A stretch of DNA of 64,000 nucleotides from Roseicyclus marinus (GTDB lineage: Bacteria; Pseudomonadota; Alphaproteobacteria; Rhodobacterales; Rhodobacteraceae). A program made the position numbers and the translations under genes. Shown piece after piece: positions 45,453 through 53,743 of the stretch. How positions within the stretch are numbered: position 1 is the first letter of the stretch; every line of letters begins with the position of its first letter. The notes below the pieces were generated by a model. The model was not told the origin of the DNA, did no database searches, and saw nothing but the letters and a program-made list of their open reading frames with translations. The stretch spans positions 2,669,001 to 2,733,000 of the forward strand of contig NZ_AP027266.1 in the NCBI RefSeq assembly GCF_036322625.1, read 5' to 3'.

Positions 45453-46350
45453 TCAGAAGTCCGTCTCCACGTAGACCCCCGAGCAGTCGTAAGCGACTGC
45501 CGCAGCAGTTGCGCCGTTGTTCATGAACAGCCGCGGCGACAGGAACTGGGTGTTGGCAGGCAGGTCGGTCGTGATCTCCTGCTCGAACACTGCGCCGGAA
45601 ACCTCGTCGACCACCCGCACCCAGGCCGAGCTGCCATTGGGCGGTGCTGCGATGAACAGGGACAAAACGCCGCCGGTGGCGATGGCGAAACTCGCCCCCA
45701 TGTCCGTCAACGTCGGCGCGCCGGTGCCGTCGTTTGCCACCAGTTGCCAGCGGGTGTGGGTGCCGCGCTGGAAGCCGATGCCGATGCAGTTGATGGCGGT
45801 GGCCAGCGTCAGCGTTGTGACCAGCGCAGCCGTCGATCCGTAAAGCCCGAAGAACCCCATGCCAGTCGCCTGTAGGGTTGTCAGCGAAATCCGCGTGACG
45901 AAGGTCCAGCCACCAAGCCCCGTCGCATTGCCGCGCCAGCAGGCCCAACCGGCAGAACGCTGCTCGGCCGCCGAATCCACCACCGCCGCCGAGGTCAGCC
46001 GCCAGCGGCGCATGCTGGCGGCAAGGTTCGTTGCGGCCAGCGTGGGGGTGGACACGGTGCCGACCGAGGTAATGGGCAAGCCTTCGCTGGTGATCGTGGT
46101 GGTGACCGAGGGCGACCAGTTGGCGATCCGGTTGACCCCGAAATTTGGCTGGAGCGGGAAGTCCCGACCAGACGGGCGCATCACGTCGATCCACGGGGCC
46201 CCCGCCCGGTTGCGGGCATAGACGGCAGCCTTGCCAGTGGGCGGCGCGCTGGGGGCCGCGCTGAGCCCGGGCAGTATTGTCGGCTGCGGCAGTTCTACCT
46301 GGCCGCTGGTGCGGTCGATCCTGATTGCATCGAAGAAGGCCGAGCCGTCC
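45453..46350 (-). pseudogene. Phage tail protein, N-terminally truncated
   Basis: About 300 codons of a Rhodobacteraceae prophage tail/structural protein (DUF2793-like C-terminal portion: DGSAFFDAIRIDRTSGQVELPQP, APPTGKAAVYARNRAGAPWIDVMRPSGRDFPLQPNFGVNRIANW). The conserved upstream part is missing; the sequence switches to LssY-type coding near 46350. It shares orientation with the tail module at 49335-57299, from which 3 kb of foreign DNA separate it. Confidence 0.65.
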
Positions 46351-47637
46351 GGACCCTTCCGGTACGCAGAAGGTCGGCTGTAAGAAGGTCTCGCTCGGCA
46401 TCGACGTCCGGGGCGATGCGGTGCGTCAGGCCCCACTTGATACCCGCGTCGAAACTTGCGGTACCGACATAGACCTGCAGCCCACCTGCGACCTAGGTCG
46501 GCACTCGCCAGAAGCGGGCGTGATGGCGCTGGCGAAGACCTTCGGCCGGAACAGATCGTTCAAATCCAAAATCCTGTGGCCAGCCATTCCAAAAGATCGG
46601 TGTGATCGGAGCCGTGTCATAGGACCGGTCCAGCCATGCCGCTACCGCAGCCCGAGAAATCGTCCGAAGCGTGGGCCGGTCCGCCACTTGCCACCCAGCT
46701 GCGGTCACGATGTCCAGAAGGGCCGCGTCATCTGACGCGAAGAGAATGATGCTGACAGGTTCCTGGGGGGTGCCGATGATGCTTTCGGTGCGGGCCGGAA
46801 GCACGCCGTCCTGCAGGGCCTGTTCGACGGATGAGTTAAGCTGGACCTCCGCCCTGGGCGCCACCAGCCGCAGGGTCTCGGGGTAGTCCACCACGACCAG
46901 CCATACGGCTGCTGCAGAGACCGCCACTATACATGCGCTAATCCAACGCAACCGAGTTCTTTTGGGGGACGTTTCGATTTTATGGCGGCTGGCGCGACCC
47001 CAATGTTCGGCGGCGAACATGCCTGTAATCGCCCAGAGCACACCGACGACATAACCGTTCAGGACGTCGCTCAGGAAGTGTTCGTCGAGATATAGGCGGC
47101 TCAGTCCCACCAGGAACACGAGACTGGCGCAAACCAGCACCCAGAGAATGTCGCGCCCGATACGTTCGCGGACAAGAACGTAAGTCACGAAGATGCAGAA
47201 TGCCGCAATGGCCGCACTGTGTCCGCTGGGGAAAGAATAGCTGCTCTCCGAATAGACCGCGAAGTTCGATCTGGCGCGGGCAAACACCAGCTTGAGCACC
47301 GTGACGGTGATCTGGTTTCCCGCGAGCACAAGCCAGAGGGCGGGAATATACGCCCGTCGATCCCAGACCCACATCATCGCGGTCGCGGCGAGCGCCATGA
47401 CCACGATAGCGCGCCATTGGCCCACTCCAGTCACGATGCTGAAGAACCGGATCAACGTGTCATCACGGAACCCGTAGAGCATATTGGCCAGACGGGTATC
47501 CGCCTCGACGATCGGTCCGCGGCCGACGAGCTCCAATGCCAGTTCGGCATAGAGGCCAAGAAAATAAAGGAATGTGAGCGCGAGCAACGTCGCTGGCAGC
47601 CCCCAGAAAGTTTGGAGCGACACTCGGGCGGCTGGAG
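46351..47637 (-). pseudogene. Broken PAP2 phosphatase/LssY C-terminal domain protein
   Basis: PAP2 membrane phosphatase domain with PSGHS and SRLYLDEHFLSD intact (the KxxxxxxRP motif reads KLVFARARS), followed by a LssY C-terminal domain (AGWQVADRPTLRTISR, PIFWNGWPQDFGFE, then VYVGTASFDAGIKWGLTHRIAPDVDAERD). A TAG near 46492 interrupts the LssY part in frame, where Glu would be expected. The 5' end is cut by the IS3 element at 47637 and the 3' end by the phage junction. Not expected to make a full protein. Confidence 0.75.
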
Positions 47638-47700
47638 TGCCCCCACTGAAGTGGTCCACCAAGTGGGATAGTCTTATCCCGATTTCAGGAGGACCAAGAG

Positions 47701-47979
47701 ATGGCTGGAAAGCGAGACAAACCGGAAGAGATCGTGCTGAAGCTGCGGCAGGTTGAAGTTCTGCAAGGACAGGGCAACTCGATCGCTGATGCTGTTCGGC
47801 AGATCGGCGTAACGCAGCAGACCTATTATCGATGGCGCAAAGAATATGGTGGCATGAGCCGTGATCAGTTGAAGCGGCTGAAGGAGTTGGAGATCGAGAA
47901 TACACGGCTCAGGCGTGCCGTGTCGGACTTGACGCTGGACAAGATGATCCTGACCGAGGCCGCCCGGGGAAACTTCTGA
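47701..47979 (+). CDS. IS3 family transposase OrfA
   Basis: 92 aa helix-turn-helix plus leucine-zipper protein (IVLKLRQVEVLQGQGNSIADAVRQIGVTQQTYYRWRKEYGG, ELEIENTRLRRAVSDLTLDKMIL). Typical of the IS407/IS51-like branch. AGGAGG site 11 nt upstream. OrfB continues in the -1 frame from its end, so a fused OrfAB by frameshifting is expected. Confidence 0.92.
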   Translation: MAGKRDKPEEIVLKLRQVEVLQGQGNSIADAVRQIGVTQQTYYRWRKEYGGMSRDQLKRLKELEIENTRLRRAVSDLTLDKMILTEAARGNF

Positions 47980-48011
47980 GCCCTTCCCGCCGTCGTCAGT
48001 GCATAGATCAT

Positions 48012-48827
48012 GTGCGGCAGGCCCTTGGCGTGTCTGAGCGCCGGGCTTGCCGCACCCTCGGGCAGCATCGTTCCACGCAGCGCAAGGTTCCCTGTGGCCT
48101 GCCGGACGAAGAGCAACTGACCGATGACATCATTGAGCTGGCGCGAGAGTTCGGGCGCTATGGATATCGCATGATCACCGGGATGCTGAACAACAGCGGC
48201 TGGCATGTGAACCATAAGAGGGTCGAACGGATCTGGCGGCAGGAGGGGCTGAAAGTCCCGCAAAAACAACCCAAGAAGGGACGGCTCTGGCTGAATGATG
48301 GGTCGTGCGTCCGGCTCCGGCCAGAACGCCCAAACCACGTTTGGTCCTATGACTTCGTCCAGGATCGAACCCACGACGGGCGGACCTTCCGCACCCTCAA
48401 TATCATCGATGAGTTCACGAAGGAGGCCCTTGTCATCCGCGTCAAACGCAAGCTCAATTCAACCGACGTGCTCGACGCTCTGACTGACTTGTTCATCTTG
48501 CGCGGCCCACCCGCGTTTATAAGGTCCGACAATGGCGCGGAATTTATCGCCAAGAAGGTGCGCACCTGGATTGGCGCGGTAGGCGCCAAGACGGCCTTCA
48601 TCGCACCAGGATCTCCATGGGAGAACGGCTATTGCGAAAGCTTCAATGCCCGCTTCCGGGACGAGCTTTTGAACGGCGAGGTCTTCTATACGCTGCGAGA
48701 GGCCCAGATCCTGATCGAGAGATGGCGGCGCCACTACAACACAGTCAGACCGCACAGCGCTCTGGGATACCGGCCACCAGCACCCGAAAGCATCGTCCCA
48801 ATAGACCAGAGGCCGACCATGCACTAA
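48012..48827 (+). CDS. IS3 family transposase OrfB (DDE integrase)
   Basis: 271 aa from ATG/GTG-proximal start at 48012; the -1 frame is open back to about 47970 (KLLSPSRRRQCIDHV), consistent with expression as OrfAB fusion. rve-type catalytic residues: D in WSYDFVQDRT, D in RSDNGAEF and E in ARFRDELL. HTH_21 region precedes it. Intact, so the element may still be mobile. Confidence 0.92.
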   Translation: MRQALGVSERRACRTLGQHRSTQRKVPCGLPDEEQLTDDIIELAREFGRYGYRMITGMLNNSGWHVNHKRVERIWRQEGLKVPQKQPKKGRLWLNDGSCVRLRPERPNHVWSYDFVQDRTHDGRTFRTLNIIDEFTKEALVIRVKRKLNSTDVLDALTDLFILRGPPAFIRSDNGAEFIAKKVRTWIGAVGAKTAFIAPGSPWENGYCESFNARFRDELLNGEVFYTLREAQILIERWRRHYNTVRPHSALGYRPPAPESIVPIDQRPTMH

Positions 48828-48856
48828 CATTCACACCGGACCACTCGATGGGGGCA

Positions 48857-49306
48857 GACCAAGTCCTATTGGATGTGATCACCCAGGCAAAAAATGAACT
48901 TTTCTTGGTAAGTTTTGTTGCAGGAGATTGGCAGCGGATCATTGAGGAACTCAAAAAAGCTCACCAACGCGGCATAACTATTCAGGTCTTGTTAGAGGCT
49001 TCCAAAGCAGATGGCGGCACATTGGACCATGACCAATCCAGAGAACTTCTCAGGGCCGTTCCAAATGCGAAAATTTATCGCTGGTTGGAAAAAAGCACTG
49101 AGCACCATGGCGGGAAGGTCCATGCGAAGATCGCATTAGCTGATGATAAAATGGCATTTATCAGTAGCGCGAACTTCACAGGTCATGCAATGGAAAAAAA
49201 CTTAGAGGCTGGCCTGCTAGTTTCGGGTGGACACGTGCCGATTGACCTTAAGAAGCACTTAAAGGGACTTATTGAACTGAATGTAATTTCTGCGGTTGGC
49301 TCGTAG
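48857..49306 (+). pseudogene. Phospholipase D-like protein, 5' end removed (DrmC-like)
   Basis: About 150 residues of a PLD-family protein starting exactly at the IS end. The single HKD motif is intact (VHAKIALAD, then FISSANFTGHAMEKN). The tail NLEAGLLVSGG..PIDLKKHLKGLIELNVI recalls DrmC of DISARM and similar single-HKD defence proteins; this is from memory of family patterns. Base composition is visibly AT-richer than all neighbours, a sign of foreign origin. Without its start it is likely a remnant. Confidence 0.7.
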
Positions 49307-49334
49307 AAGCGTAAAAAACCGCAAGCGGATGATG

Positions 49335-50591
49335 TCACAGCCTTTCCCTTGGAGAAGCCGCGTGTGGAAGAGGCCCTGAGTGGCAACTCACCACCACCAT
49401 CCCCGTCAAATGCCAGACTGCCGCCATCATGATCCCCATATTGAAGGCAAACTCGTTGGCGCAGCTCTGCTTGAAGAACTCCCCCTCGAGGAACATGCAG
49501 GACCCTTTGCAGAGCTGAACGACGGGGCATGACATGCATTCATCTCGGAAGGCAAAATGCGTTGCGGTGTCGAGCGCGATGGCGTCGAAGTCGGCGACGT
49601 GGCCGATCTTGTGCGCCCCCTTGGCCCCGGTATTCTGGCAGGTCATGACGTTCCCGCGCAGATCAACAGCGATGGCGTCCGGGCTGTCCATTCCGCATTT
49701 CTGGCCCAGGGCCTCGATCGGCCGCCGACGCTGGATCGAGGAATAGAACTCGTTGATGCGCTCCCCAAGGCCGAAGGCATTCGGGTCCTCCGCCAGCGCC
49801 TCGAAGATGGACCGCGTCAGGCTATTCAGTTCCGCGGGTTCGAACCGCCCTGTCCCGATTGCGGTCGCTGCGTCATAGACATTCACCACGCCCTCGAGCC
49901 CGACGAAGATGTCCGGCCCGACCTTTTCGGCGAACCAGGCCTTGAGCGCCCGAAGGTCGTGATGCTGGCGCGTCAGAACCGCGTTAAAACCGGTCTTTTC
50001 GGGGCGATCGGCCAGCAGGGTTTGGATCCAGTGGCTCTTGGCAGGATCGTCGAACGGATCCGGCCCGCGCAGATGCTGACCGGGCCCGTCATGTGAGATC
50101 GTGATTTCAATGTCGTGTTCGGCGATGAAATCCAACTTTTCGCAGGAGAGGAGCGAACCGTTCGTGACGATCGAGAAGCGCGCTGCCGGGAAGCGCTCTG
50201 CCAGCGCCGGGATCAGGCGCTTGATCTTGGCCCAGTAAAGGAAGGGTTCACCGCCCCAGAGCTCGATCTTTTCCGGGGCGTCGGTGATCCAACTGTCGAG
50301 CTGGGTCAGGAAGTGCTCGACATCGGCCAGCTTCGAGACCGTGGCATCGGCGATCTGGAAGGCCTGACTGCAGTAGCTGCAGGAATAGTTGCAGGAGAGC
50401 CCAAGCTGGATTTTCAAAACGCGGGGTGCGCGAGATTTTCCGAGGGGCTTGTCTTTGGCCACGCGCGGCACTGGCGCGAAGATTCCCGGTTCTACCGGCA
50501 GCGGCAGCCCCTCGCATTCGGAGGTGTGCGGGTTGTAGCGCACGTGATGGCGGCAGCCGTCACGCGCTTCCAGCGTCAGATCGAACCACAT
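49335..50591 (-). CDS. Radical SAM/SPASM domain peptide-modifying enzyme
   Basis: 418 aa. Radical SAM cluster C67-x3-C71-x2-C74 ([11 protein letters not shown]), glycine-rich WGGEPFLYW and [15 protein letters not shown] region with many cysteines follows ([25 protein letters not shown], then [17 protein letters not shown] and a final SC before ANEFAFNMG), expected to hold auxiliary FeS clusters. SPASM enzymes mostly modify peptides. It overlaps the 2OG oxygenase by ATGA and is last in the phage tail operon, 3 nt spacing from the Cys-rich peptide via that oxygenase. The final 20 residues look non-conserved and may come from the junction with foreign DNA. Confidence 0.9.
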   Translation of the reverse strand: MWFDLTLEARDGCRHHVRYNPHTSECEGLPLPVEPGIFAPVPRVAKDKPLGKSRAPRVLKIQLGLSCNYSCSYCSQAFQIADATVSKLADVEHFLTQLDSWITDAPEKIELWGGEPFLYWAKIKRLIPALAERFPAARFSIVTNGSLLSCEKLDFIAEHDIEITISHDGPGQHLRGPDPFDDPAKSHWIQTLLADRPEKTGFNAVLTRQHHDLRALKAWFAEKVGPDIFVGLEGVVNVYDAATAIGTGRFEPAELNSLTRSIFEALAEDPNAFGLGERINEFYSSIQRRRPIEALGQKCGMDSPDAIAVDLRGNVMTCQNTGAKGAHKIGHVADFDAIALDTATHFAFRDECMSCPVVQLCKGSCMFLEGEFFKQSCANEFAFNMGIMMAAVWHLTGMVVVSCHSGPLPHAASPRERL

Positions 50592-51223
50592 CAGTCGAAC
50601 AGCCTTTCTTCGATTGCGGTGGGCAGGGTGACGCGGAAGTTCGCGACGACCTGCACATGGGGCGTGCTCCCCTCGTAGGGGTGCTGGTTGTGAGGAATAT
50701 GAGAGGGGAAGAAGACCGAGAGTCCCGGCCGCGGGTTGACTGAATAGCCGTGACGGCTCTCATGGGGCAGTCGCCCCTCATCGAAGTACCGCGACGGATC
50801 CTCGATCACGAAGCGCGGGGTGCCAACACTGTTCACCGGCTGGCCCGCCCCACTGCCGGTCAGGAAGTGGACGCAGGTCAGCTCGCCCTCGCGGCTGTCC
50901 TTGTGGGTTGAGATGAAGCCACCAGGCTCAATGACGAGGGCACGGTTTTCGCAATGATCGGAGTCGAGATATCGAGCCCAGGGGCCGAGGACGGCACGCG
51001 CGCAGGCAAAGAGATGGGCCTTCAGCGCCTGACCAGCTTCGCTCCGCTCGAGAATGCCACGCACCCGGCGTTTGGCAGCGCTGAGCGGACTAGCGCCGCC
51101 ATCTCCGCCAACCGCTGCCATGGCCTCATCCGCGAGCTGGCGATTGACCTCCCAGTCCACCGGAGCCTCAAAAAAACTTACATGGGTGGGCCAGAGCGCA
51201 AGGTTTGTCTGCTGCACTTCCAT
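50591..51223 (-). CDS. 2OG-Fe(II) oxygenase family protein (cassette copy 1)
   Basis: 210 aa. Fe-binding H107-K-D109 in FISTHKDSREGELTCVHFLTG, a distal His at H175 or H178 in FFPSHIPHNQHPYEG and Arg197 for 2-oxoglutarate. Starts 2 nt after the peptide gene stop and overlaps the radical SAM gene. It is of the prolyl-hydroxylase-like fold. Placement suggests hydroxylation of the Cys-rich peptide or of tail proteins; this is inferred. Confidence 0.82.
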   Translation of the reverse strand: MEVQQTNLALWPTHVSFFEAPVDWEVNRQLADEAMAAVGGDGGASPLSAAKRRVRGILERSEAGQALKAHLFACARAVLGPWARYLDSDHCENRALVIEPGGFISTHKDSREGELTCVHFLTGSGAGQPVNSVGTPRFVIEDPSRYFDEGRLPHESRHGYSVNPRPGLSVFFPSHIPHNQHPYEGSTPHVQVVANFRVTLPTAIEERLFD

Positions 51224-51225
51224 CG

Positions 51226-51519
51226 TCAGCACCGGCAGGCGCAGTTGCAATTGAAGTAAGCACGGTTTGCCGTAACGGAAACTGCCCCTGTGGTTCCACC
51301 TCCCGAGAGGCTGGCGACATAACAATTGGCTGTGCAATTGCAGTTGCCGCCTCCGCTGCCGCTGACGGCTGTAAAAGGCGATCCCGTTGAGGGAGTGCCG
51401 TTAGCGACAGTGACGGCGGTGATGTCACCGGTGCCAATCGCTGGCTTGTTGGCGATACGAGACCAATCCACAAAGCCGCTGTCGTCGATCACGATCGTTG
51501 TTCCGACCTTATAGGCCAT
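51226..51519 (-). CDS. Small Cys-rich tail-associated peptide, candidate modification substrate
   Basis: 97 aa; start at 51519 has AAGGAGG. Residues 1-30 (MAYKVGTTIVIDDSGFVDWS, then RIANKP) resemble the start of phage tail-fibre proteins. Residues 31-58 are Gly/Ser/Thr-rich, and the C-terminal 40 residues carry seven cysteines at 60, 62, 66, 91, 93, 95 and 97, mostly as C-x-C, and end in Cys. No cysteines occur before residue 60. This leader/core asymmetry and the radical SAM/SPASM neighbour fit a RiPP precursor; a metal-binding or cross-linked tail-tip peptide is the alternative. The start lies within the 3' end of the second oxygenase gene. Confidence 0.8.
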   Translation of the reverse strand: MAYKVGTTIVIDDSGFVDWSRIANKPAIGTGDITAVTVANGTPSTGSPFTAVSGSGGGNCNCTANCYVASLSGGGTTGAVSVTANRAYFNCNCACRC

Positions 51520-52249
51520 GGCTGCCTCCTTGCGCCTGATGGGCCAGGATCTCGGAGAGACCGGCCTTGCAGTGGGAATTGGGGAGATCGAGGGAGCACA
51601 GGACCGGAATACACATCCGTTCCTCGCCATCGAAATAGGTGCTGTCATGCGGCACATGCCCCTCGAAGACGAGCATGGAGCCCGTCCGAGGCTCGACCGC
51701 ATACCAGCCGCCGACATAGGCCTCCGGGTTGTTGCAGGGCCACAGCCGCTTGCCGACATTGGCCGGATCGTAAAACCGCACCGCCCCGCGATGGAGCGAA
51801 GTCTCGGGGCAATCGGCGTTCAACACCACCCGCGGGTAATAGGTGCAGACGATGTCGGTCTGGATATGGGTATGCGCGTTGATCCCGACGTTTTCCCGCG
51901 CGGCACGGCGCTGCCAGAAGGTGTCTGACATCATGGCGATCTCGCCGGTGTGGTCGTAGCCATAGGCCAGTTGCAGGTATTCCCGCACGGCTGCCGCCAC
52001 CATCTGCGCCAGCACCGCAATGGCCGGGTCCCGCCGGTCAATCAGGAAGTTGTGCCGCAGATGCCCAAGATGGTTGGTCTGATCGCCGACATTGCGGCCG
52101 TCGCCCGCCTCCCGGATGCGATTATCTTCGGCATCCTCGGCCGCCAGCGCGTGGAGGCGGTCATTGAAGCCATCGGGCATCTGCCAATGTTTGTGCAGGA
52201 CAAAGCTTGGATAGATCAGCTGGAATTCACTCGTGGTCTGAATTTCCAT
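51509..52249 (-). CDS. 2OG-Fe(II) oxygenase family protein (cassette copy 2)
   Basis: 246 aa, 2OG-FeII_Oxy_5-like. Candidate iron ligands in GINAHTHIQTDIVCTYYPR (H126/H128, D132) and FEGHVPHDSTYFDGEERMCIP (H198 or H201, R211). Such proteins are known near tail genes of phages. It overlaps the upstream phage structural gene (ATGA) and its end covers the start of the Cys-rich peptide by 11 nt, so all are translated from one mRNA. Only distantly similar to copy 1. Confidence 0.8.
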   Translation of the reverse strand: MEIQTTSEFQLIYPSFVLHKHWQMPDGFNDRLHALAAEDAEDNRIREAGDGRNVGDQTNHLGHLRHNFLIDRRDPAIAVLAQMVAAAVREYLQLAYGYDHTGEIAMMSDTFWQRRAARENVGINAHTHIQTDIVCTYYPRVVLNADCPETSLHRGAVRFYDPANVGKRLWPCNNPEAYVGGWYAVEPRTGSMLVFEGHVPHDSTYFDGEERMCIPVLCSLDLPNSHCKAGLSEILAHQAQGGSHGL

Positions 52250-53151
52250 CAGGTGACCTCCAGCACGATTTTGCCGATCGCGGTGTAATGCTCGGTGTTG
52301 AGCTTCACGGCGATGCGGTCGCCCACGGAAAGCCCCAGCGCCTCGATGGCAAAGCAGCCCGTGCCATCAGCGGCAGTGATCAGACGGCGTTTCGGCAGAT
52401 AGCCCGCGTCGCTTTCCAGTTTCAGCGCGATGGCATGGGCAAAGGCTGAACCATCCGCGTTCCACCTGAGCGCGATAGGCACATCCACTCGCTCACCGGC
52501 TGGCACGGTGGCAGCCTCTAGGCCCTGGGCGTGGAAGTAGAACTGCTTGTACCAGAGCCCGTCCTTTGGGATGGTCGCATCGTCGACCGTGCCTGCTTGC
52601 ACTGTGCCGTTCAGCAAGATCGGCGGGATCTGACACAGGACCTCGATCCGGGCCTGATCGAAGGGCACCACCACAGGCAGAAAGACCACCAGCGCGTTCG
52701 AGATGCCTTCGAGTGCCCGGTACCGGAACGAGGTGTCAATTTTTTCGCGGGCGGATCGGGCAAAGCGGTTCCGCCAGGAGAGCGGCCTTCCGTCAGCGCC
52801 GACAGCCATGTCGATCAGCGCGTGATCGACGATTTCATCATGACCCCGCATGCCGGTTGCAAAGAGACCAGATCGGCCCTTGTAGATAGCCCCCATCGGC
52901 GCGTCAGGGAGGTCCGGGACAAAACATTCGTTGTGGGCCAGATCCACAAAGCCCGCTTGATTGCCAAAGGCAGGCCGCGCCTCGAGATGCGGCAGAAGAT
53001 CGGCCCAGAGCATGACCCCGCCCATGCCAGTTGCCGTACCAGGGTTTGCGAACTCGAAGACAGCAATCGAGACATAGTCTGGTTTGACATCGACCGCGTA
53101 ATGGCGCGGCACTCCACAATTGGTGATGGCATAAAGTCCGGTCGCGATCAT
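52249..53151 (-). CDS. Phage tail-region structural protein, unknown function
   Basis: 300 aa, no signal or membrane segment. N-terminal VSIAVFEFANPGTATGMGGVMLW and a beta-rich C-terminal part (VPAGERVDVPIALRWNADGSAFAHAIALKLESD, KLNTEHYTAIGKIVLEV). Overlaps both neighbours by ATGA. I recognise it only as a typical hypothetical of this prophage type. Confidence 0.6.
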   Translation of the reverse strand: MIATGLYAITNCGVPRHYAVDVKPDYVSIAVFEFANPGTATGMGGVMLWADLLPHLEARPAFGNQAGFVDLAHNECFVPDLPDAPMGAIYKGRSGLFATGMRGHDEIVDHALIDMAVGADGRPLSWRNRFARSAREKIDTSFRYRALEGISNALVVFLPVVVPFDQARIEVLCQIPPILLNGTVQAGTVDDATIPKDGLWYKQFYFHAQGLEAATVPAGERVDVPIALRWNADGSAFAHAIALKLESDAGYLPKRRLITAADGTGCFAIEALGLSVGDRIAVKLNTEHYTAIGKIVLEVT

Positions 53152-53741
53152 GGGACGCCCCCTTTCAGCTGATCGACCTCTTGGGCAAGGTCCTTGATGG
53201 CCTCGATGAGGAGGCCCACGAGATTGCCGTAAGCGAGGCGCAGCATGCCTTCGGCCTCAACCACGGCTTCTGGCGCGACGGCCTGCACTTGCTGCGCGAT
53301 GAGGCCCATCTGCCGCGCATCACTGCCCGCCATGGTGAAGGTGACGCCGGTCAGCGCTTGCACTTTGGTCAGCGCATCCGCGATGGGCGCGATGTCGGAT
53401 TTCAGCCGCGCGTCCGAGGATGAGACGAAGTTCGGCGCGGTCACCGTGCCGGTGAAGGTCGCCCCTGACAGAAGCGCGAAGGCGCTTGCATGCGCTCCAT
53501 CAAGCAGATCGGCATCAAGGCCGGACCCCGCGCCATCCTGCGCAGTCACCTTGGCGAAGATCTGGGCGTCGGTGAGCGCGGCCGACGTGACATCGACGAT
53601 GCTTTCGACTCCGCCCGTAGCCTTCTTGAGGTAGAGCTTGCCGTCGGTGACATTGACGGCGAGTTCCCCGGCAGCCAGCTGCGCCGTGGTGGGCACGCGG
53701 CCTGCTACTGTCGTGCGCTTGACGAGAAGCGTGTTCGGCAT
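53148..53741 (-). CDS. Tail fibre protein with C-terminal S74 intramolecular chaperone
   Basis: 197 aa. N-terminus MPNTLLVKRTTVAGRVPTTAQLAAGELAVN is the virion-attachment type shared with the next fibre gene. The C-terminal part (SSDARLKSDIAPIADALTKVQALTGVTFTM, then RQMGLIAQQVQAVAPEAV) is the endosialidase-chaperone/peptidase S74 domain that trimerises fibres and then cuts itself off at the Ser of the SSDARLK motif. Adjacent to fibre gene by 2 nt. Confidence 0.88.
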   Translation of the reverse strand: MPNTLLVKRTTVAGRVPTTAQLAAGELAVNVTDGKLYLKKATGGVESIVDVTSAALTDAQIFAKVTAQDGAGSGLDADLLDGAHASAFALLSGATFTGTVTAPNFVSSSDARLKSDIAPIADALTKVQALTGVTFTMAGSDARQMGLIAQQVQAVAPEAVVEAEGMLRLAYGNLVGLLIEAIKDLAQEVDQLKGGVP

Positions 53742-53743
53742 GG

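Larger units (their letters stand above)
47638..48856 (+). mobile_element. Complete IS3-family insertion sequence
   Basis: 1.2-kb element bounded by imperfect inverted ends (TGCCCCCA at 47638 and its complement ending 48856, with similar GTGGTCC blocks inside). Contains orfA and orfB. Flanking triplets GAG and GAC do not form a clean target duplication, and genes on both sides are cut at their 5' ends, which suggests deletion next to the element. Confidence 0.88.
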
